Positions 42,784 to 52,636 are shown, numbered from the stretch's first letter. The stretch: DNA of 64,000 nucleotides from Bacteroidota bacterium (GCA_030550395.1 JAUQPL010000009.1:1-64000); one strand, 5' to 3'. Notes: generated from the sequence alone by a model not told the origin. Translations and numbers: made by a program.

Positions 42784-43818
42784 ATGGTATCGGGCAAAAT
42801 TGATATCCATGCGCATTTGATACCACCGGAGTGGCCAGACCTGAAGAGCCGTTTCGGCTACGGGGGGTTCCTGCGCATGGAGCACTATGCTCCGGGACGT
42901 GCTCGCATGGTCCGCGACGATGGGTCGGTCTTCCGCGAGGTGGGGGAAAATGCGTGGAATCCTGAGCGAGTGCTGGAGGATATGGAGCGCTACGGGATTA
43001 CCACCATGGTGCTTTCCACAGTGCCGGTCTTATTCAGCTACTGGGCGCGTCCGGAAGACTGTTACGAGTGGTCGCAGTTTCTAAATGACCACTTAGCTCA
43101 AGTCGTAGCGCTCTATCCGGGGCGTTTCTGGGGATTCGGGACGGTGCCGTTGCAGGATACGGATTACGCTATCCGTGAGCTGGAACGCTGTATCCGGGAG
43201 CTTCACTTCCCGGGAGTGGAAATTGGCTCCAATGTGAACGGGAAAAATTTGGACGATCCTTCCCTGTTCCCTTTCTACGAAGCGGCGCAGGAGTTAGGAG
43301 CGGCGCTTTTTGTGCACCCATGGGAAATGCTCGGTCGCGAGCGTCTGCAGCGCTACTTCCTGGAATGGCTCGTGGGAATGCCGGCGGAGACAGCGTTGGC
43401 AATCTGTAGCTTCATCTTTGGAGGTGTTTTTGAGCGGTTTCCCCACCTCCGAGTCCTGTTTGCCCATGGTGGAGGCTCCTTTCCCTTTACGCTCGGGCGG
43501 ATTGCTAAGGGATACCAGGCGCGACCGGACTTGTGTAATGTCAATGAAGTTGCCCCCCCGCAGGCATACGTGGGGCGATTCTGGGTCGACAGCATCACCC
43601 ACGACGTCCGGGCACTGCGCTTTTTGTTGGAAACAGTTGGACCCGAGCGGGTCGTTTATGGGACGGACTATCCGTTCCCCTTGGGGGACTTTGGGGATAG
43701 TTCGGTTATTTCTCAGTTGGAGCTTCCCGAAGAGATTGCGGAACGTATCTTTGTTCGGAATGCACTGGAGTTCTTAGGTCTGCAGACCACAGAGCCAGTT
43801 GCACCATCGCTCCAATGA
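42784..43818 (+). CDS. 2-Amino-3-carboxymuconate-6-semialdehyde decarboxylase (ACMSD)
   Basis: Amidohydrolase-fold decarboxylase of the kynurenine pathway, 344 residues. It diverts ACMS from spontaneous quinolinate formation toward catabolism. The match to characterised ACMSD is extensive: N-terminal metal motif DIHAHLIPPEWPDLK, LSTVPVLFSYWARPED, LFVHPWEMLGRE, WLVGMPAETALAICS, FAHGGGSFPFTLGRI and GTDYPFPLGD near the end with the catalytic aspartate. Overlaps the kynureninase gene by four bases. The two genes make a short tryptophan-degradation operon; kynurenine monooxygenase and 3-hydroxyanthranilate dioxygenase genes are not in the window. Confidence 0.95.
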   Translation: MVSGKIDIHAHLIPPEWPDLKSRFGYGGFLRMEHYAPGRARMVRDDGSVFREVGENAWNPERVLEDMERYGITTMVLSTVPVLFSYWARPEDCYEWSQFLNDHLAQVVALYPGRFWGFGTVPLQDTDYAIRELERCIRELHFPGVEIGSNVNGKNLDDPSLFPFYEAAQELGAALFVHPWEMLGRERLQRYFLEWLVGMPAETALAICSFIFGGVFERFPHLRVLFAHGGGSFPFTLGRIAKGYQARPDLCNVNEVAPPQAYVGRFWVDSITHDVRALRFLLETVGPERVVYGTDYPFPLGDFGDSSVISQLELPEEIAERIFVRNALEFLGLQTTEPVAPSLQ

Positions 43819-45137
43819 CAAGCAGCCAGCACGAAGCCACGGCGGAGTATGCTCGGGCTTTAGACGAAGCCGACGAGCTCGGCTCTTTTCGGGGACATTT
43901 CTGGATTCCGCAGCAGAACGGAGAACCGGTTGCTTACTTCTGTGGGAATTCGCTTGGCTTATTGCCGCGTACGGCGGAGGCGGCAGTTCGGGAAGAATTG
44001 CGGGTATGGGCAGAGTACGCCGTGGATGGACACTTTGCTCCACCCTGTCCGTGGTTTTCCTACCATCGTCTCCTGACCCCATACCTTGCAGAGTTGGCGG
44101 GTGCATTGCCTGAGGAAGTGGTGGCAATGAACTCGCTGACGGTCAATCTGCACCTTCTCTTCGCTACTTTCTATCGCCCTGTCGGACGCCGACGGAAGAT
44201 TCTCTTGGAGTACTATCCCTTCCCTTCGGACCTTTATGTTGCGCAGACGCAGTTGCGCTGGCGCGGACTGGAGCCGTCCCAGTGTGTAGTTTTCGCAGAA
44301 CCGACCTCTGGGGAATTCCTGGTGCAAACGGAGGACATTTGCAGTCGGATTGTGGAGATAGGTGAGGAGCTAGCCTTAGTCTTCCTCAGTGGGGTTCACT
44401 ACTACACGGGACAGCGTTTTCAGCTTGAGGCGATCACCCGAGCAGCCCATGCAGTGGGAGCATACGTCATTGTGGACTTAGCTCATGCAATTGGGAACGT
44501 GGAGCTAAAGCTCCATGACTGGGATGTGGATGCGGCGGCATGGTGTTCGTACAAGTATCTCAACTCTGGTCCAGGAGGTGTCGGAGGGCTGTTCGTCCAT
44601 AAGCGCCATGGAGGCAAGGCGGAGCTGGTTCGCTTGGGAGGTTGGTGGGGAACGCCGGAGGAGGTACGCTTCCGTCTGCTGTCGGAATTCCAGCCAGCCT
44701 ATGGTGCGGAGGGATGGCAGCTGAGTAATGCCCCAATTTTAGCAATGGCCGTGCACCGGGCTGCACTGGAGCTTTTCCATAAGGCCGGTTTCCCAGCACT
44801 GTGTCGCAAACGGGATCGCCTCCATGACTATGCCCGGTGGTGGATTGAACGAGTGCGCACCATAGTTCCTCAGGCACCGTTGCGGATAGTGACGCCGGAG
44901 GATGTGTCACAACGGGGATGTCAGCTTTCGCTGTGGGTCGGGGCAAATGGGAAGGAACTCTATCGGTATCTGCGTGCTGCCGGCATTGTGGTGGATTGGC
45001 GGGAGCCCAATGTAATCCGCTTGGCGCCCGTTCCGCTCTATAACAGTTTCCACGACGTCTATCGCTTCGGGTGTGCTCTCCTGAATGCAGCACAAGCCTT
45101 ATGGGGTGGGGGCCATCGGGGTGTAGAGAGGGGATAG
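43815..45137 (+). CDS. kynU: Kynureninase
   Basis: PLP enzyme that cleaves kynurenine (or 3-hydroxykynurenine) to anthranilate (or 3-hydroxyanthranilate) and alanine. The 440-residue protein has the family landmarks FCGNSLGLLPRTAEAAVREE, MNSLTVNLHLLFATFY, the aspartate in VDLAHAIGNVEL and the Schiff-base lysine in WCSYKYLNSGPGG. Overlaps ACMSD at its start. Its last 39 bases overlap the end of the convergent MlaF-like gene, leaving no terminator. Activity on 3-hydroxykynurenine would feed the ACMSD route; which substrate is preferred cannot be told. Confidence 0.96.
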   Translation: MTSSQHEATAEYARALDEADELGSFRGHFWIPQQNGEPVAYFCGNSLGLLPRTAEAAVREELRVWAEYAVDGHFAPPCPWFSYHRLLTPYLAELAGALPEEVVAMNSLTVNLHLLFATFYRPVGRRRKILLEYYPFPSDLYVAQTQLRWRGLEPSQCVVFAEPTSGEFLVQTEDICSRIVEIGEELALVFLSGVHYYTGQRFQLEAITRAAHAVGAYVIVDLAHAIGNVELKLHDWDVDAAAWCSYKYLNSGPGGVGGLFVHKRHGGKAELVRLGGWWGTPEEVRFRLLSEFQPAYGAEGWQLSNAPILAMAVHRAALELFHKAGFPALCRKRDRLHDYARWWIERVRTIVPQAPLRIVTPEDVSQRGCQLSLWVGANGKELYRYLRAAGIVVDWREPNVIRLAPVPLYNSFHDVYRFGCALLNAAQALWGGGHRGVERG

Positions 45138-45905
45138 GTAGCGCTCTAAGAAGCGTTGTACGATTGGCTCAGGACTCTGCAGCATCTGGAGCGGAGTTCC
45201 TGTAAAGACCACAACTCCGTCCTCCAGCAGAGCTACGTTCTGGGCGATGCGAAAGACGGTGAACATATCGTGGGTAATAACGACCGAAGTAACCTGGAGG
45301 CGGGAGGCCAATTCGGCGATGAGTTGGTCGATCTGTTCGGAAGTGATGGGGTCCAGTCCACTGGTAGGCTCGTCGTAGAAGACATACTCTGGTTGCCCGA
45401 CCAAGGCGCGGGCGATGCCGACGCGCTTGCGCATGCCACCGGACAAGTCGGCCGGGTATTTTCGGCAGAGAAGCTCGTATTCTCGGCGGAGGGTAGCAGT
45501 GTCGGCCTCCTCTGCCGGTGGGAGAAGCCCGACAGCACTTAGCACCCGCTGAGCCTCTTGGTGTAGAAGCTGCTCGTCACGGATATCGTGTTCGTAAAGC
45601 CCAATGACGACGTTCTCAAAGACAGTAAGCGAGTCAAATAGAGCAGCTCCCTGAAAGACATAGCCGAAGCGTCGGCGGATTCGGAACCATTCGGGTCGGC
45701 TCATGCGGGTGACTTCTTCTCCATCGATCCAGATACTGCCGGAGTCAGGGCGTAGCAATCCCACGATGTGCTTGAGCAAGACGGTTTTCCCTGAGCCGGA
45801 GCGTCCAATGATACAGGTGGTCTGCCCTGGAGGGATGCGGAGAGAGACATCCTTGAGAACGAGCTTCGTGCCGAAGCGCTTTGTCAGATGGCGGACCTCA
45901 ATCAT
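45099..45905 (-). CDS. ABC transporter ATPase, MlaF-like
   Basis: 268-residue ABC ATPase. Walker A is [14 protein letters not shown], the Q-loop [19 protein letters not shown], signature [15 protein letters not shown] and Walker [15 protein letters not shown]. The [13 protein letters not shown] and GMRKRV sequences are typical of MlaF/Ttg2A ATPases that drive retrograde phospholipid transport. The permease and MCE-domain partners are not adjacent. Overlaps kynU by 39 bases on the opposite strand and the peptide-ABC ATPase by four bases (upstream). Confidence 0.9.
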   Translation of the reverse strand: MIEVRHLTKRFGTKLVLKDVSLRIPPGQTTCIIGRSGSGKTVLLKHIVGLLRPDSGSIWIDGEEVTRMSRPEWFRIRRRFGYVFQGAALFDSLTVFENVVIGLYEHDIRDEQLLHQEAQRVLSAVGLLPPAEEADTATLRREYELLCRKYPADLSGGMRKRVGIARALVGQPEYVFYDEPTSGLDPITSEQIDQLIAELASRLQVTSVVITHDMFTVFRIAQNVALLEDGVVVFTGTPLQMLQSPEPIVQRFLERYLSPLYTPMAPTP

Positions 45906-47698
45906 GTGGGCGTCGGAGACTGCAGTCGGCGCTGTTGGAGCTTCTCCAAAGTGACTGCTGGAATGGAGGCGATGAGACGGCGTGTGTAGTCATGGCGCGG
46001 ATGGGCGTAGAGCTCTTCTGCGTCTCCCATTTCAACGATATGTCCGGCATGCATGACGGCAATGCGATCACTGATGAATTTGACCACGCTCCAGTCATGC
46101 GTGATGAACAGATACGTCAACCCAAATTCTTCGCGCAGCTCCACAAGAAGATTGAGGACTTGTGCCTGGACGGAGACGTCAAGAGCGGAGACAGGCTCAT
46201 CACAGACGATAAAGCGCGGCTGAACGGCGAGGGCCCGGGCAATGCCGATTCGCTGCCGTTGTCCGCCGGAGAATTCATGGGGATAATGCCAGAAGTGGCG
46301 CGGCTCCAAACCGACCTTATTCAGGAGCCAGAAGACGTATTCGCGGCGTTCGCGGTCGGAGTCAAAAAGCTTATGGACGCGTAGCACTTCCATCAGGGCA
46401 CCCCCGACGGAAAGGCGGGGGTTGAGGGAGGCATAGGGGTCTTGGAAGATAATCTGCATCTGCCGTCGCAGAGCTTTGAGTTCATTGCCTGAAAGGGCAA
46501 GGATGTCTGTGCCGTTGAAAAGAATCCGTCCGCTGGTAGGCTCCAGAAGACGTAGGATGGCACGTCCGGTGGTTGTCTTGCCACTGCCAGATTCACCAAC
46601 CAGGCCCAGAGTCTCGCCACTGCGAATGGTCAACGAGACACCGTCGACAGCTTTGACATAGCCGCGCACACCCCCGAAGAGCCCTTTCCGAATAGGGAAA
46701 TGGACGTGGAGGTCTTCCACCTGTACTAATACGGGCTGTTGCTCAAGGGAGGCTTTGCGCTTTTGGAGTTCCTCTCGGGAAAGGGTCAAGTGGTCAATGT
46801 ATTCGTGGACGCTGATGTGGACTCTCTCGCGAATGGTGCTGTCCGGTAGCTCTTCCATAAAGTCCCGGACGGTAGGGAGGATGCGGAGCTTGCGGTCCAA
46901 GCGGGGGCGGCATGCTAGGAGCCCTTTCGTATACGGATGTTGGGGGTCCGTGAAGATACGCTCTAAAGGTCCCGACTCCACGATGCGCCCTTTATACATC
47001 ACGGCGATTTCATCGGCAATTTCGGCAATGACTCCCAGATCGTGCGAGATGAAAATCAGTGCCATCTGGTGCGACCGCTGGAGCTGTCGCATCAGTTCCA
47101 GGATAGTTGCCTGCACGGTCACGTCCAGAGCTGTCGTGGGTTCATCGGCGATGAGAATATCGGGTTCACAGCTCATCGCCATGGCGATCATGACACGCTG
47201 CTTTTGCCCGCCGGAGAGCTGGTGTGGATAGCGCTCTAACATGAGCTCAGGGTCCGGGAGCCCAACCTCGGTGAAGAGCTCCAGTGTCCGTTGGCGGGCT
47301 GCCTTCCGGTCCATCTTCCGGTGGAGCATCAGGGCTTCCATGACCTGGTCCCCACAGCGGAAGACGGGGTTGAGGGAGGTCATCGGCTCCTGGAAAATCA
47401 TAGCGATTCGGTTACCACGATACCGCTGCATCTCGCCTTCGGGGAGCTTTAGTAAGTCAACCACCGTACCGTCGTGATGGTGGAAGAGTACTTCCCCCTG
47501 GACGATTCTGCCGGGCGGAGTGGGAATCAAGCGCATAATGGAGAGAGCCGTAACGGATTTCCCAGAGCCAGACTCCCCAACAATGCCCAACGCTTTTCCC
47601 CGCTCCAAGCAGAAGCTGACGTCGTCGACTGCCCGTATGCTATACTGCTCGGAGTGGAACTCCGTCGTTAGATGCCGAACTTCCAGGACTGTTGCCAT
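45902..47698 (-). CDS. Dual-ATPase subunit of a peptide ABC transporter (DppD-DppF fusion)
   Basis: 598 residues made of two complete ABC ATPase domains in tandem, as in YejF/GsiA. Half 1 has [18 protein letters not shown] and signature [15 protein letters not shown]; half 2 (from about residue 325) has [18 protein letters not shown] and [15 protein letters not shown]. Both halves contain the oligopeptide-type C-terminal extension (for example [17 protein letters not shown]). No permease or binding protein gene is next to it. A TAAGTTTG promoter element lies 29 bases upstream, inside the lipoprotein gene. Confidence 0.95.
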   Translation of the reverse strand: MATVLEVRHLTTEFHSEQYSIRAVDDVSFCLERGKALGIVGESGSGKSVTALSIMRLIPTPPGRIVQGEVLFHHHDGTVVDLLKLPEGEMQRYRGNRIAMIFQEPMTSLNPVFRCGDQVMEALMLHRKMDRKAARQRTLELFTEVGLPDPELMLERYPHQLSGGQKQRVMIAMAMSCEPDILIADEPTTALDVTVQATILELMRQLQRSHQMALIFISHDLGVIAEIADEIAVMYKGRIVESGPLERIFTDPQHPYTKGLLACRPRLDRKLRILPTVRDFMEELPDSTIRERVHISVHEYIDHLTLSREELQKRKASLEQQPVLVQVEDLHVHFPIRKGLFGGVRGYVKAVDGVSLTIRSGETLGLVGESGSGKTTTGRAILRLLEPTSGRILFNGTDILALSGNELKALRRQMQIIFQDPYASLNPRLSVGGALMEVLRVHKLFDSDRERREYVFWLLNKVGLEPRHFWHYPHEFSGGQRQRIGIARALAVQPRFIVCDEPVSALDVSVQAQVLNLLVELREEFGLTYLFITHDWSVVKFISDRIAVMHAGHIVEMGDAEELYAHPRHDYTRRLIASIPAVTLEKLQQRRLQSPTPT

Positions 47699-47715
47699 CG
47701 AGGAGCTGAGAAGCT

Positions 47716-48324
47716 TTATCGTGGTGCAAACTTAGGGAGTGCGGCGGGACCAGGGACATTCGGAGAATTGATGGCCGTGCAGCGTGCCAGAGGGAGGTAA
47801 CGGGACCGAGGGAACTGACGCTGAAGTTCAGCGAAGAACTGGGCTGCTTGTTCAGGAAATCCCTGAGCGCAGAGAACGTGTCCAAGGCGCAGAAGAGTGC
47901 GCTCGCGTAAGCCCACGTGGAGCTGGGTTTGCCTTAAAAGATGTTCATAGCTGCTTTGAGCCGTGGAGAGCTCACCCAAGGCGGCGGAACATTCAGCTGA
48001 CAGGAAGAGGGCTTCTCTGGCCAAGGAATCTGGTACAGACGGTGTGTAGACCAGTTGCATAAGGAGCGAGCGGGCATGAGTATATTCCCCCCGCTGAAAG
48101 AGCTGGAGTGCTTGGGTAAACAGTGGCTCGAAATCCGTAGGGCTAAGCTCTGTAGGGGTCAGGTACAGCGTGTCTTGGAAGCGCTCGTATGTTTGAGCCG
48201 AAGGCTCTGCTTTCTGGGAAGTGGTCTGGAAAAGGGTGGTTCGGACAGGGGATAGTGAAGGCGTTGTGCAACTTGGTATCAGCAGGACTCCGAGCAGAGA
48301 GCCGGCAATAAGGGAAGCTCTCAC
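47716..48324 (-). CDS. Lipoprotein with TPR-like repeats
   Basis: 202-residue lipoprotein (LLIPSC, acylated cysteine at 19). The mature part has helical repeats similar to TPR/YbgF-type ([23 protein letters not shown], then [18 protein letters not shown], and [21 protein letters not shown]), ending in a proline-rich tail. Such outer-membrane-facing proteins often assist envelope assembly. Function unknown. It lies between the peptide-ATPase and the small outer-membrane protein, with six bases to the latter. Confidence 0.75.
   Translation of the reverse strand: MRASLIAGSLLGVLLIPSCTTPSLSPVRTTLFQTTSQKAEPSAQTYERFQDTLYLTPTELSPTDFEPLFTQALQLFQRGEYTHARSLLMQLVYTPSVPDSLAREALFLSAECSAALGELSTAQSSYEHLLRQTQLHVGLRERTLLRLGHVLCAQGFPEQAAQFFAELQRQFPRSRYLPLARCTAINSPNVPGPAALPKFAPR
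47727..47734 (-). promoter_or_regulatory. Bacteroidota-type -7 element for the dual-ATPase gene
   Basis: TAAGTTTG on the minus strand inside the last codons of the lipoprotein gene. Transcription would start near 47720, about 22 bases before ATG 47698, so the dual ATPase can be expressed independently of the upstream lipoprotein. Confidence 0.45.
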
Positions 48325-48330
48325 GACAGT

Positions 48331-48858
48331 TCAGCGGAAGTAGTACATGAGCCCGAACTGAGGCATGGGGAGAACTTGGACGGCGTCTCCGTTGGTGTAT
48401 GCTGTCAGTGCCAGCTCTGCCCCAAGGGCTAACCATTGGATCGGGAAGACTTCAACTCCCAATCCCAGGCCGAAGCGAACTGGCCAGATGGATTCGGGCT
48501 TTTCATCTGTGGTATGGGAATAGTAGCCCAGACCGGCAAGCAAGTAGGAGCGATAACTCTCGGATATGCCCAGGCGATAGTGTACTTCGCCGCCGAGGGA
48601 CCAAAAGCTCATGTCTTTGAGCTTCAGGATACCGAATGCAAGCTCCCCGCCCCAGCGGAGTGGGGAAGAAATGCGGAAGCTCAGTCCAAAGCCGCTCATC
48701 CATCCTACTTGAAGTCCAGCACCAAAGTAAGTAAAGCGCTCGAAGGGATGGAGAGTGCTTCCGGGAATCTGTTGTTCCGGCGCTTCCCCAATACGGTATT
48801 GGGGAACCTGCTGCGCCCAGAGGGGGGCAGTGATGACGAGGATGAAGAGGAGCTTCAT
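48331..48858 (-). CDS. Small outer-membrane beta-barrel-like protein
   Basis: 175 residues with a signal peptide (MKLLFILVITAPLWAQ). The mature part alternates short beta-like segments (AGLQVGWMSGFGLSFRIS, YRSYLLAGLGYYSHTTD, RFGLGLGVEVFPIQWLALGAELALTA) and ends PQFGLMYYFR, with a terminal arginine after an aromatic, typical of an outer-membrane barrel C-terminus. ATG 48858 gives the signal peptide directly; an earlier in-frame start adds 18 unrelated residues. Close to the end of the enoyl-reductase gene (23 bases). Confidence 0.7.
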   Translation of the reverse strand: MKLLFILVITAPLWAQQVPQYRIGEAPEQQIPGSTLHPFERFTYFGAGLQVGWMSGFGLSFRISSPLRWGGELAFGILKLKDMSFWSLGGEVHYRLGISESYRSYLLAGLGYYSHTTDEKPESIWPVRFGLGLGVEVFPIQWLALGAELALTAYTNGDAVQVLPMPQFGLMYYFR

Positions 48859-48881
48859 TTGGGCATTGTCGGTTATGGAAC

Positions 48882-49712
48882 TTATGACAGCTGTGAGGAG
48901 GGTTTCCACCAAGTAATGTCCACCACGTTTTCCCCGCCATCGGCGGCAATAATGGAACCGTTAATCCAGTCTGCTTCCGGGCGAACCAGGAGGGTAATGA
49001 TGCGGGCAACGTCGTCAGGGGTTGTCAAGCGATGGTGGGGATTACGGGCGATGGCGTTTGCAATCAAGATGTCGTTGCCCGGTATCCGGCGTAGGGCTGG
49101 AGTATTGGTAACGCCGGCTCGGATGGCATTGGCGGTAATGCCGTACGGGGCTAATTCCAGTGCCAATTGGCGGACGTAGGACTCTAAGGCAGCTTTTGCG
49201 GCAGAGACAGCGCCGTACATGGGGATGACTCGTTCGCTGCCGGCACTGGTCATTGCCAGGATGCGTCCCCCACGGGTCATCAAGCGTTCGCGTACGATAT
49301 CCTGCGTCCAGTATACCAGGCTGTTTGCCATAACGTCAAGCGTCATCTCCAGACGCTTCTGCGTCACTACTTCTTGCGGCGGCTCGGCGATGAAAGGAAG
49401 CAATGTTCCGAAGGCAAGAGAATGAAGCAAGACGCGCAGCGTTGCTCCAGGATAGCGAGCAAATTCCTCCTTGAGAGTTTCAATGACCTGTCTCCGGCAT
49501 GCAGGGTCGGCAGCGTTTTGGTTGAAGAAGAGAACCCGAACACCATGCGAGAGGAGTTCAGCCTTAAGCTCTTCGACCATAGGAAGGGTTGCTGCCCGGT
49601 CCAAATGGACCCCCACGATATGGTAACCCTCTCGCGCCAACGCTAAAGCTGTGGCCTTTCCGAATCCGCTGGAAGCCCCGAGAATGAGAGCGTAAAGAGG
49701 CGCTTGGCTCAT
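48882..49712 (-). CDS. Enoyl-ACP reductase-like SDR (FabL type)
   Basis: 276-residue short-chain dehydrogenase/reductase. The cofactor loop is GASSGFGKATA, and the active site is Y-x6-K (MYGAVSAAKAAL), the spacing of enoyl-ACP reductases rather than the Y-x3-K of most SDRs. The C-terminal half (ELAPYGITANAIRAGVTNTPALRRIPGNDI, then GSIIAADGG) resembles FabL (ENR III). It would reduce trans-2-enoyl-ACP with NAD(P)H in fatty-acid synthesis; FabI-type GVANxxSIA is absent. Start ATG 49712; an upstream in-frame ATG at 49772 would precede it by 20 residues with no motif. A TAACTTTG promoter element lies 37 bases upstream. Confidence 0.8.
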   Translation of the reverse strand: MSQAPLYALILGASSGFGKATALALAREGYHIVGVHLDRAATLPMVEELKAELLSHGVRVLFFNQNAADPACRRQVIETLKEEFARYPGATLRVLLHSLAFGTLLPFIAEPPQEVVTQKRLEMTLDVMANSLVYWTQDIVRERLMTRGGRILAMTSAGSERVIPMYGAVSAAKAALESYVRQLALELAPYGITANAIRAGVTNTPALRRIPGNDILIANAIARNPHHRLTTPDDVARIITLLVRPEADWINGSIIAADGGENVVDITWWKPSSQLS

Positions 49713-49748
49713 GCACTCGATAGGGAAGTTGCACAACGGTAAGCAGTA

Positions 49749-49756
49749 CAAAGTTA
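49749..49756 (-). promoter_or_regulatory. Bacteroidota-type -7 element for the enoyl-reductase gene
   Basis: TAACTTTG on the minus strand in the divergent fabL-like/uvrA region; start of transcription expected near 49742, about 30 bases before ATG 49712. Confidence 0.5.
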
Positions 49757-49792
49757 TGAACTCTGGAAGCAACCATCGGTGCTGGCTTTTGA

Positions 49793-49800
49793 TATTTTTG
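49793..49800 (+). promoter_or_regulatory. Bacteroidota-type -7 element for uvrA
   Basis: TATTTTTG, matching TAnnTTTG, 26 bases upstream of the uvrA ATG at 49826 in the same 113-base divergent region; start of transcription expected near 49807. Confidence 0.45.
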
Positions 49801-49825
49801 CAACTTTACTGGCGATGGAACTCCT

Positions 49826-52636
49826 ATGGCAGAGCCGAGGTGGATCGTGCTCCGCGGGGTGCGGACGCATAATCTGAAGAACATTTCTTTGAGGCTGCCT
49901 CACAACCGGCTTATTGTGATTACGGGGGTCAGTGGTTCCGGGAAGTCATCGCTGGCGTTGGATACTCTGTATGCGGAAGGGCAACGTCGGTTTGTTGAGT
50001 CGCTCTCTGCTTATGCGCGACAGTTCTTAGAGCGGATGCCAAAGCCGGATGTAGAGAGCATTACGGGGCTTCCACCCGCAATTGCTCTGGAACAGCGTCC
50101 GTTGCAGCGCAATCCGCGGTCAACCGTGGCCACGATGACGGAGTTGTATGACTACTTCCGTCTGCTCTATGGGCGAATCGGCAAGACGTACTGCGCACGC
50201 TGCAACCGGCTGGTCCGACGCTTTGCTCCGCAGAGTTTTGCTGCGGAGTTGCAACAGCAAGTGCCATCAGGGAGTCGGATTTTCGTGGGGTTCCCATTTC
50301 CCGAGAAACCTCCAGCTCTACAAGAGCGCCTTGCTCAGCTTCAGTCTGCTGGATTTGTCCGCCTTTTGCACCGCCCCACAGGGGAAGGGCTGGCTATATC
50401 GGAGGCAGCTTCACACAATCTTCGGGCGGAAGAATGGATAGTCGTCGTCGATCGCCTTGTCTTCCGAACGGATGACCAAGAGGTGATATCCCGCTTAGTG
50501 GAGGCGTTGGAAGTCTCTTTTCGGATGGGGGAGGGGCGTGCGATTGTCTACGAGCGTGACCGCCGACAGGAGTACCGGGCAAGCCATCGGTACGAATGTG
50601 CGTATTGTCAGGTTGAGTACGTTGAGCCGGAGCCGCGCTTATTCTCCTTCAACAGCCCTTTGGGTGCCTGTCCGGTCTGTCAGGGATTTGGGCGGACCAT
50701 TGGTATTGACCCGGAGCTGGTCATACCGGACAAGCGGCGTTCACTGCGGGATGGGGCAATCCATCCATTCCGTAGTCCAGCGTATGCCCATCATTTGCAG
50801 CGCTTGTTAGTGGTGGCGAAGCGATACCACATTCCGACCGATGTCCCCGTGGAGCGGTTGAGTCCTGAGCATTGGCGTATTCTCTGGGAAGGGGCTGATG
50901 AGTACATTGGGCTGTATCGCTTCTTTGCGCAATTGGAGGAGCAGACCCACAAGGTACAGGCTCGGGTCATGCTGAGCCGCTATCGCGGCTACACTCGTTG
51001 CCATGCCTGTGGAGGAGCGCGGTTGCGGACCTCTGCGCGGCGGGTTGCTGTCGGCGGCTTATTTTTTCCCGATCTGGTCGCTATGAGCCTATCGGCGGCG
51101 CTGGAGTGGTTCCTGCAGCTTCGGCTGCAGCCTTCAGAGGAAGCAATTGTGGGCACTGTGTTGTCGGAAATCCGGCGGCGTCTGCAGATTTTGGTAGACC
51201 TTGGGTTGGGCTACTTGACGCTGGACCGCCTCTCCCACACCCTCTCCGGTGGAGAAGCCCAGCGGATTCAGTTGGCGACGGCGCTCAGTTCTTCGCTGGT
51301 GGGCACATTGTACGTGCTGGATGAGCCCAGCATTGGATTGCATCCTCGCGATACCGAGCGGCTGCTGCGCATCCTTTTCCGCCTGCGGGATTTGGGCAAT
51401 ACGATCGTCGTCGTCGAGCATGATAGGGACATCATTGAGCGTGCCGATTGGGTTGTAGAGTTAGGTCCTGGGGCAGGCGAGCAAGGGGGTATAGTTGTTT
51501 TTGAAGGCACGGTTGAGCAGCTACGGCGCTCGGAAACGCTGACGGGGAAATATCTTTCGGGTTGCCAGCGGATTGAGCTACCTGTGAAACGTCGGTCACC
51601 CAGAGGATGGCTGCGGATTCGGAAGCCGGTAGCGCACAACCTGAAAGGCGAAGATGTAGAAATTCCCCTGGGTTGCTTGACTGCTGTCACAGGCGTTTCA
51701 GGTTCGGGCAAGAGTACGCTCCTCTACGACGTACTCTATGCCAATATCCGTCGCCTGAAAGGGTATCCAGTTGAGCATGTGGGCCACTGTGCCAGTATTG
51801 AGGGGGCAGAGGCTATTGAGCAGGTTGTTCTTGTAGATCAAGCTCCGCCCGGGCGCTCTAGCCGTTCGACGCCAGCAACATACACGAAGGCCTTTGATCC
51901 GATTCGGGAGCTGTTTGCCACTACCGACTATGCTCAGCAGCGGGGCTGGACGCCGGGCTACTTTTCCTTTAACATCCCCGGCGGGCGATGCGAGGTCTGC
52001 CAGGGAGAGGGAATTGTCTGGGTGGAGATGCAATTCCTCTCCGACATTCCGTTGGAGTGCGAGGCGTGCCGTGGGACGCGATACAAGGCGGAAACTCTCT
52101 ATGCTCGTTACCGGGGCAAAAGTATTGTAGACGTGCTTCAGATGACAGTGGATGAAGCATTGGACTTCTTCGCCGAGCACCGCCGAATTGTGGAGCGCTT
52201 GCTCCCGCTCCAGCAGGTTGGATTAGGATACCTGCGGTTAGGACAGCCGACGACAATGCTTTCCGGTGGTGAAGCGCAGCGACTGAAGTTAGCGGCATAT
52301 CTGTTAGAGGAGGTCTCGGGTCCGACGCTCTTCCTTCTGGATGAACCGACAACGGGCTTACACCTCCACGATGTTGCTCGGCTTTTGTCCGTGTTGCACC
52401 ATCTGGTGGACCGAGGACACACGGTTGTCGTCATTGAGCACCACATGCACGTTATCGCTTCCGCCGACTGGGTGGTGGACTTAGGGCCGGAGGCGGGGGA
52501 AGAAGGGGGATACGTAGTGGCGATGGGAACGCCAGAGCAGGTGGCGCAGAGCCGGCGTTCTTATACGGGGGCAGTGCTTCGCCGTTTCCTGCACCACCGG
52601 ACAAGCAGAGCTAGTTATTCCCATGCCGCATCCTGA
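49826..52636 (+). CDS. uvrA: UvrABC excinuclease subunit A
   Basis: Damage-recognition ATPase of nucleotide excision repair, 936 residues. It has two ABC-type ATPase halves with Walker A motifs GVSGSGKSS (about residue 36) and GVSGSGKST (about 625), signatures LSGGEAQRIQLA and LSGGEAQRLKLA, and zinc-binding CxxC pairs (ECAYC and CPVCQGFG in the first half, CEVCQGEG and CEACRGTR in the second). The VRTHNLKNI start and length are normal. Its last 14 bases overlap the YbhN-like gene. Confidence 0.98.
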   Translation: MAEPRWIVLRGVRTHNLKNISLRLPHNRLIVITGVSGSGKSSLALDTLYAEGQRRFVESLSAYARQFLERMPKPDVESITGLPPAIALEQRPLQRNPRSTVATMTELYDYFRLLYGRIGKTYCARCNRLVRRFAPQSFAAELQQQVPSGSRIFVGFPFPEKPPALQERLAQLQSAGFVRLLHRPTGEGLAISEAASHNLRAEEWIVVVDRLVFRTDDQEVISRLVEALEVSFRMGEGRAIVYERDRRQEYRASHRYECAYCQVEYVEPEPRLFSFNSPLGACPVCQGFGRTIGIDPELVIPDKRRSLRDGAIHPFRSPAYAHHLQRLLVVAKRYHIPTDVPVERLSPEHWRILWEGADEYIGLYRFFAQLEEQTHKVQARVMLSRYRGYTRCHACGGARLRTSARRVAVGGLFFPDLVAMSLSAALEWFLQLRLQPSEEAIVGTVLSEIRRRLQILVDLGLGYLTLDRLSHTLSGGEAQRIQLATALSSSLVGTLYVLDEPSIGLHPRDTERLLRILFRLRDLGNTIVVVEHDRDIIERADWVVELGPGAGEQGGIVVFEGTVEQLRRSETLTGKYLSGCQRIELPVKRRSPRGWLRIRKPVAHNLKGEDVEIPLGCLTAVTGVSGSGKSTLLYDVLYANIRRLKGYPVEHVGHCASIEGAEAIEQVVLVDQAPPGRSSRSTPATYTKAFDPIRELFATTDYAQQRGWTPGYFSFNIPGGRCEVCQGEGIVWVEMQFLSDIPLECEACRGTRYKAETLYARYRGKSIVDVLQMTVDEALDFFAEHRRIVERLLPLQQVGLGYLRLGQPTTMLSGGEAQRLKLAAYLLEEVSGPTLFLLDEPTTGLHLHDVARLLSVLHHLVDRGHTVVVIEHHMHVIASADWVVDLGPEAGEEGGYVVAMGTPEQVAQSRRSYTGAVLRRFLHHRTSRASYSHAAS

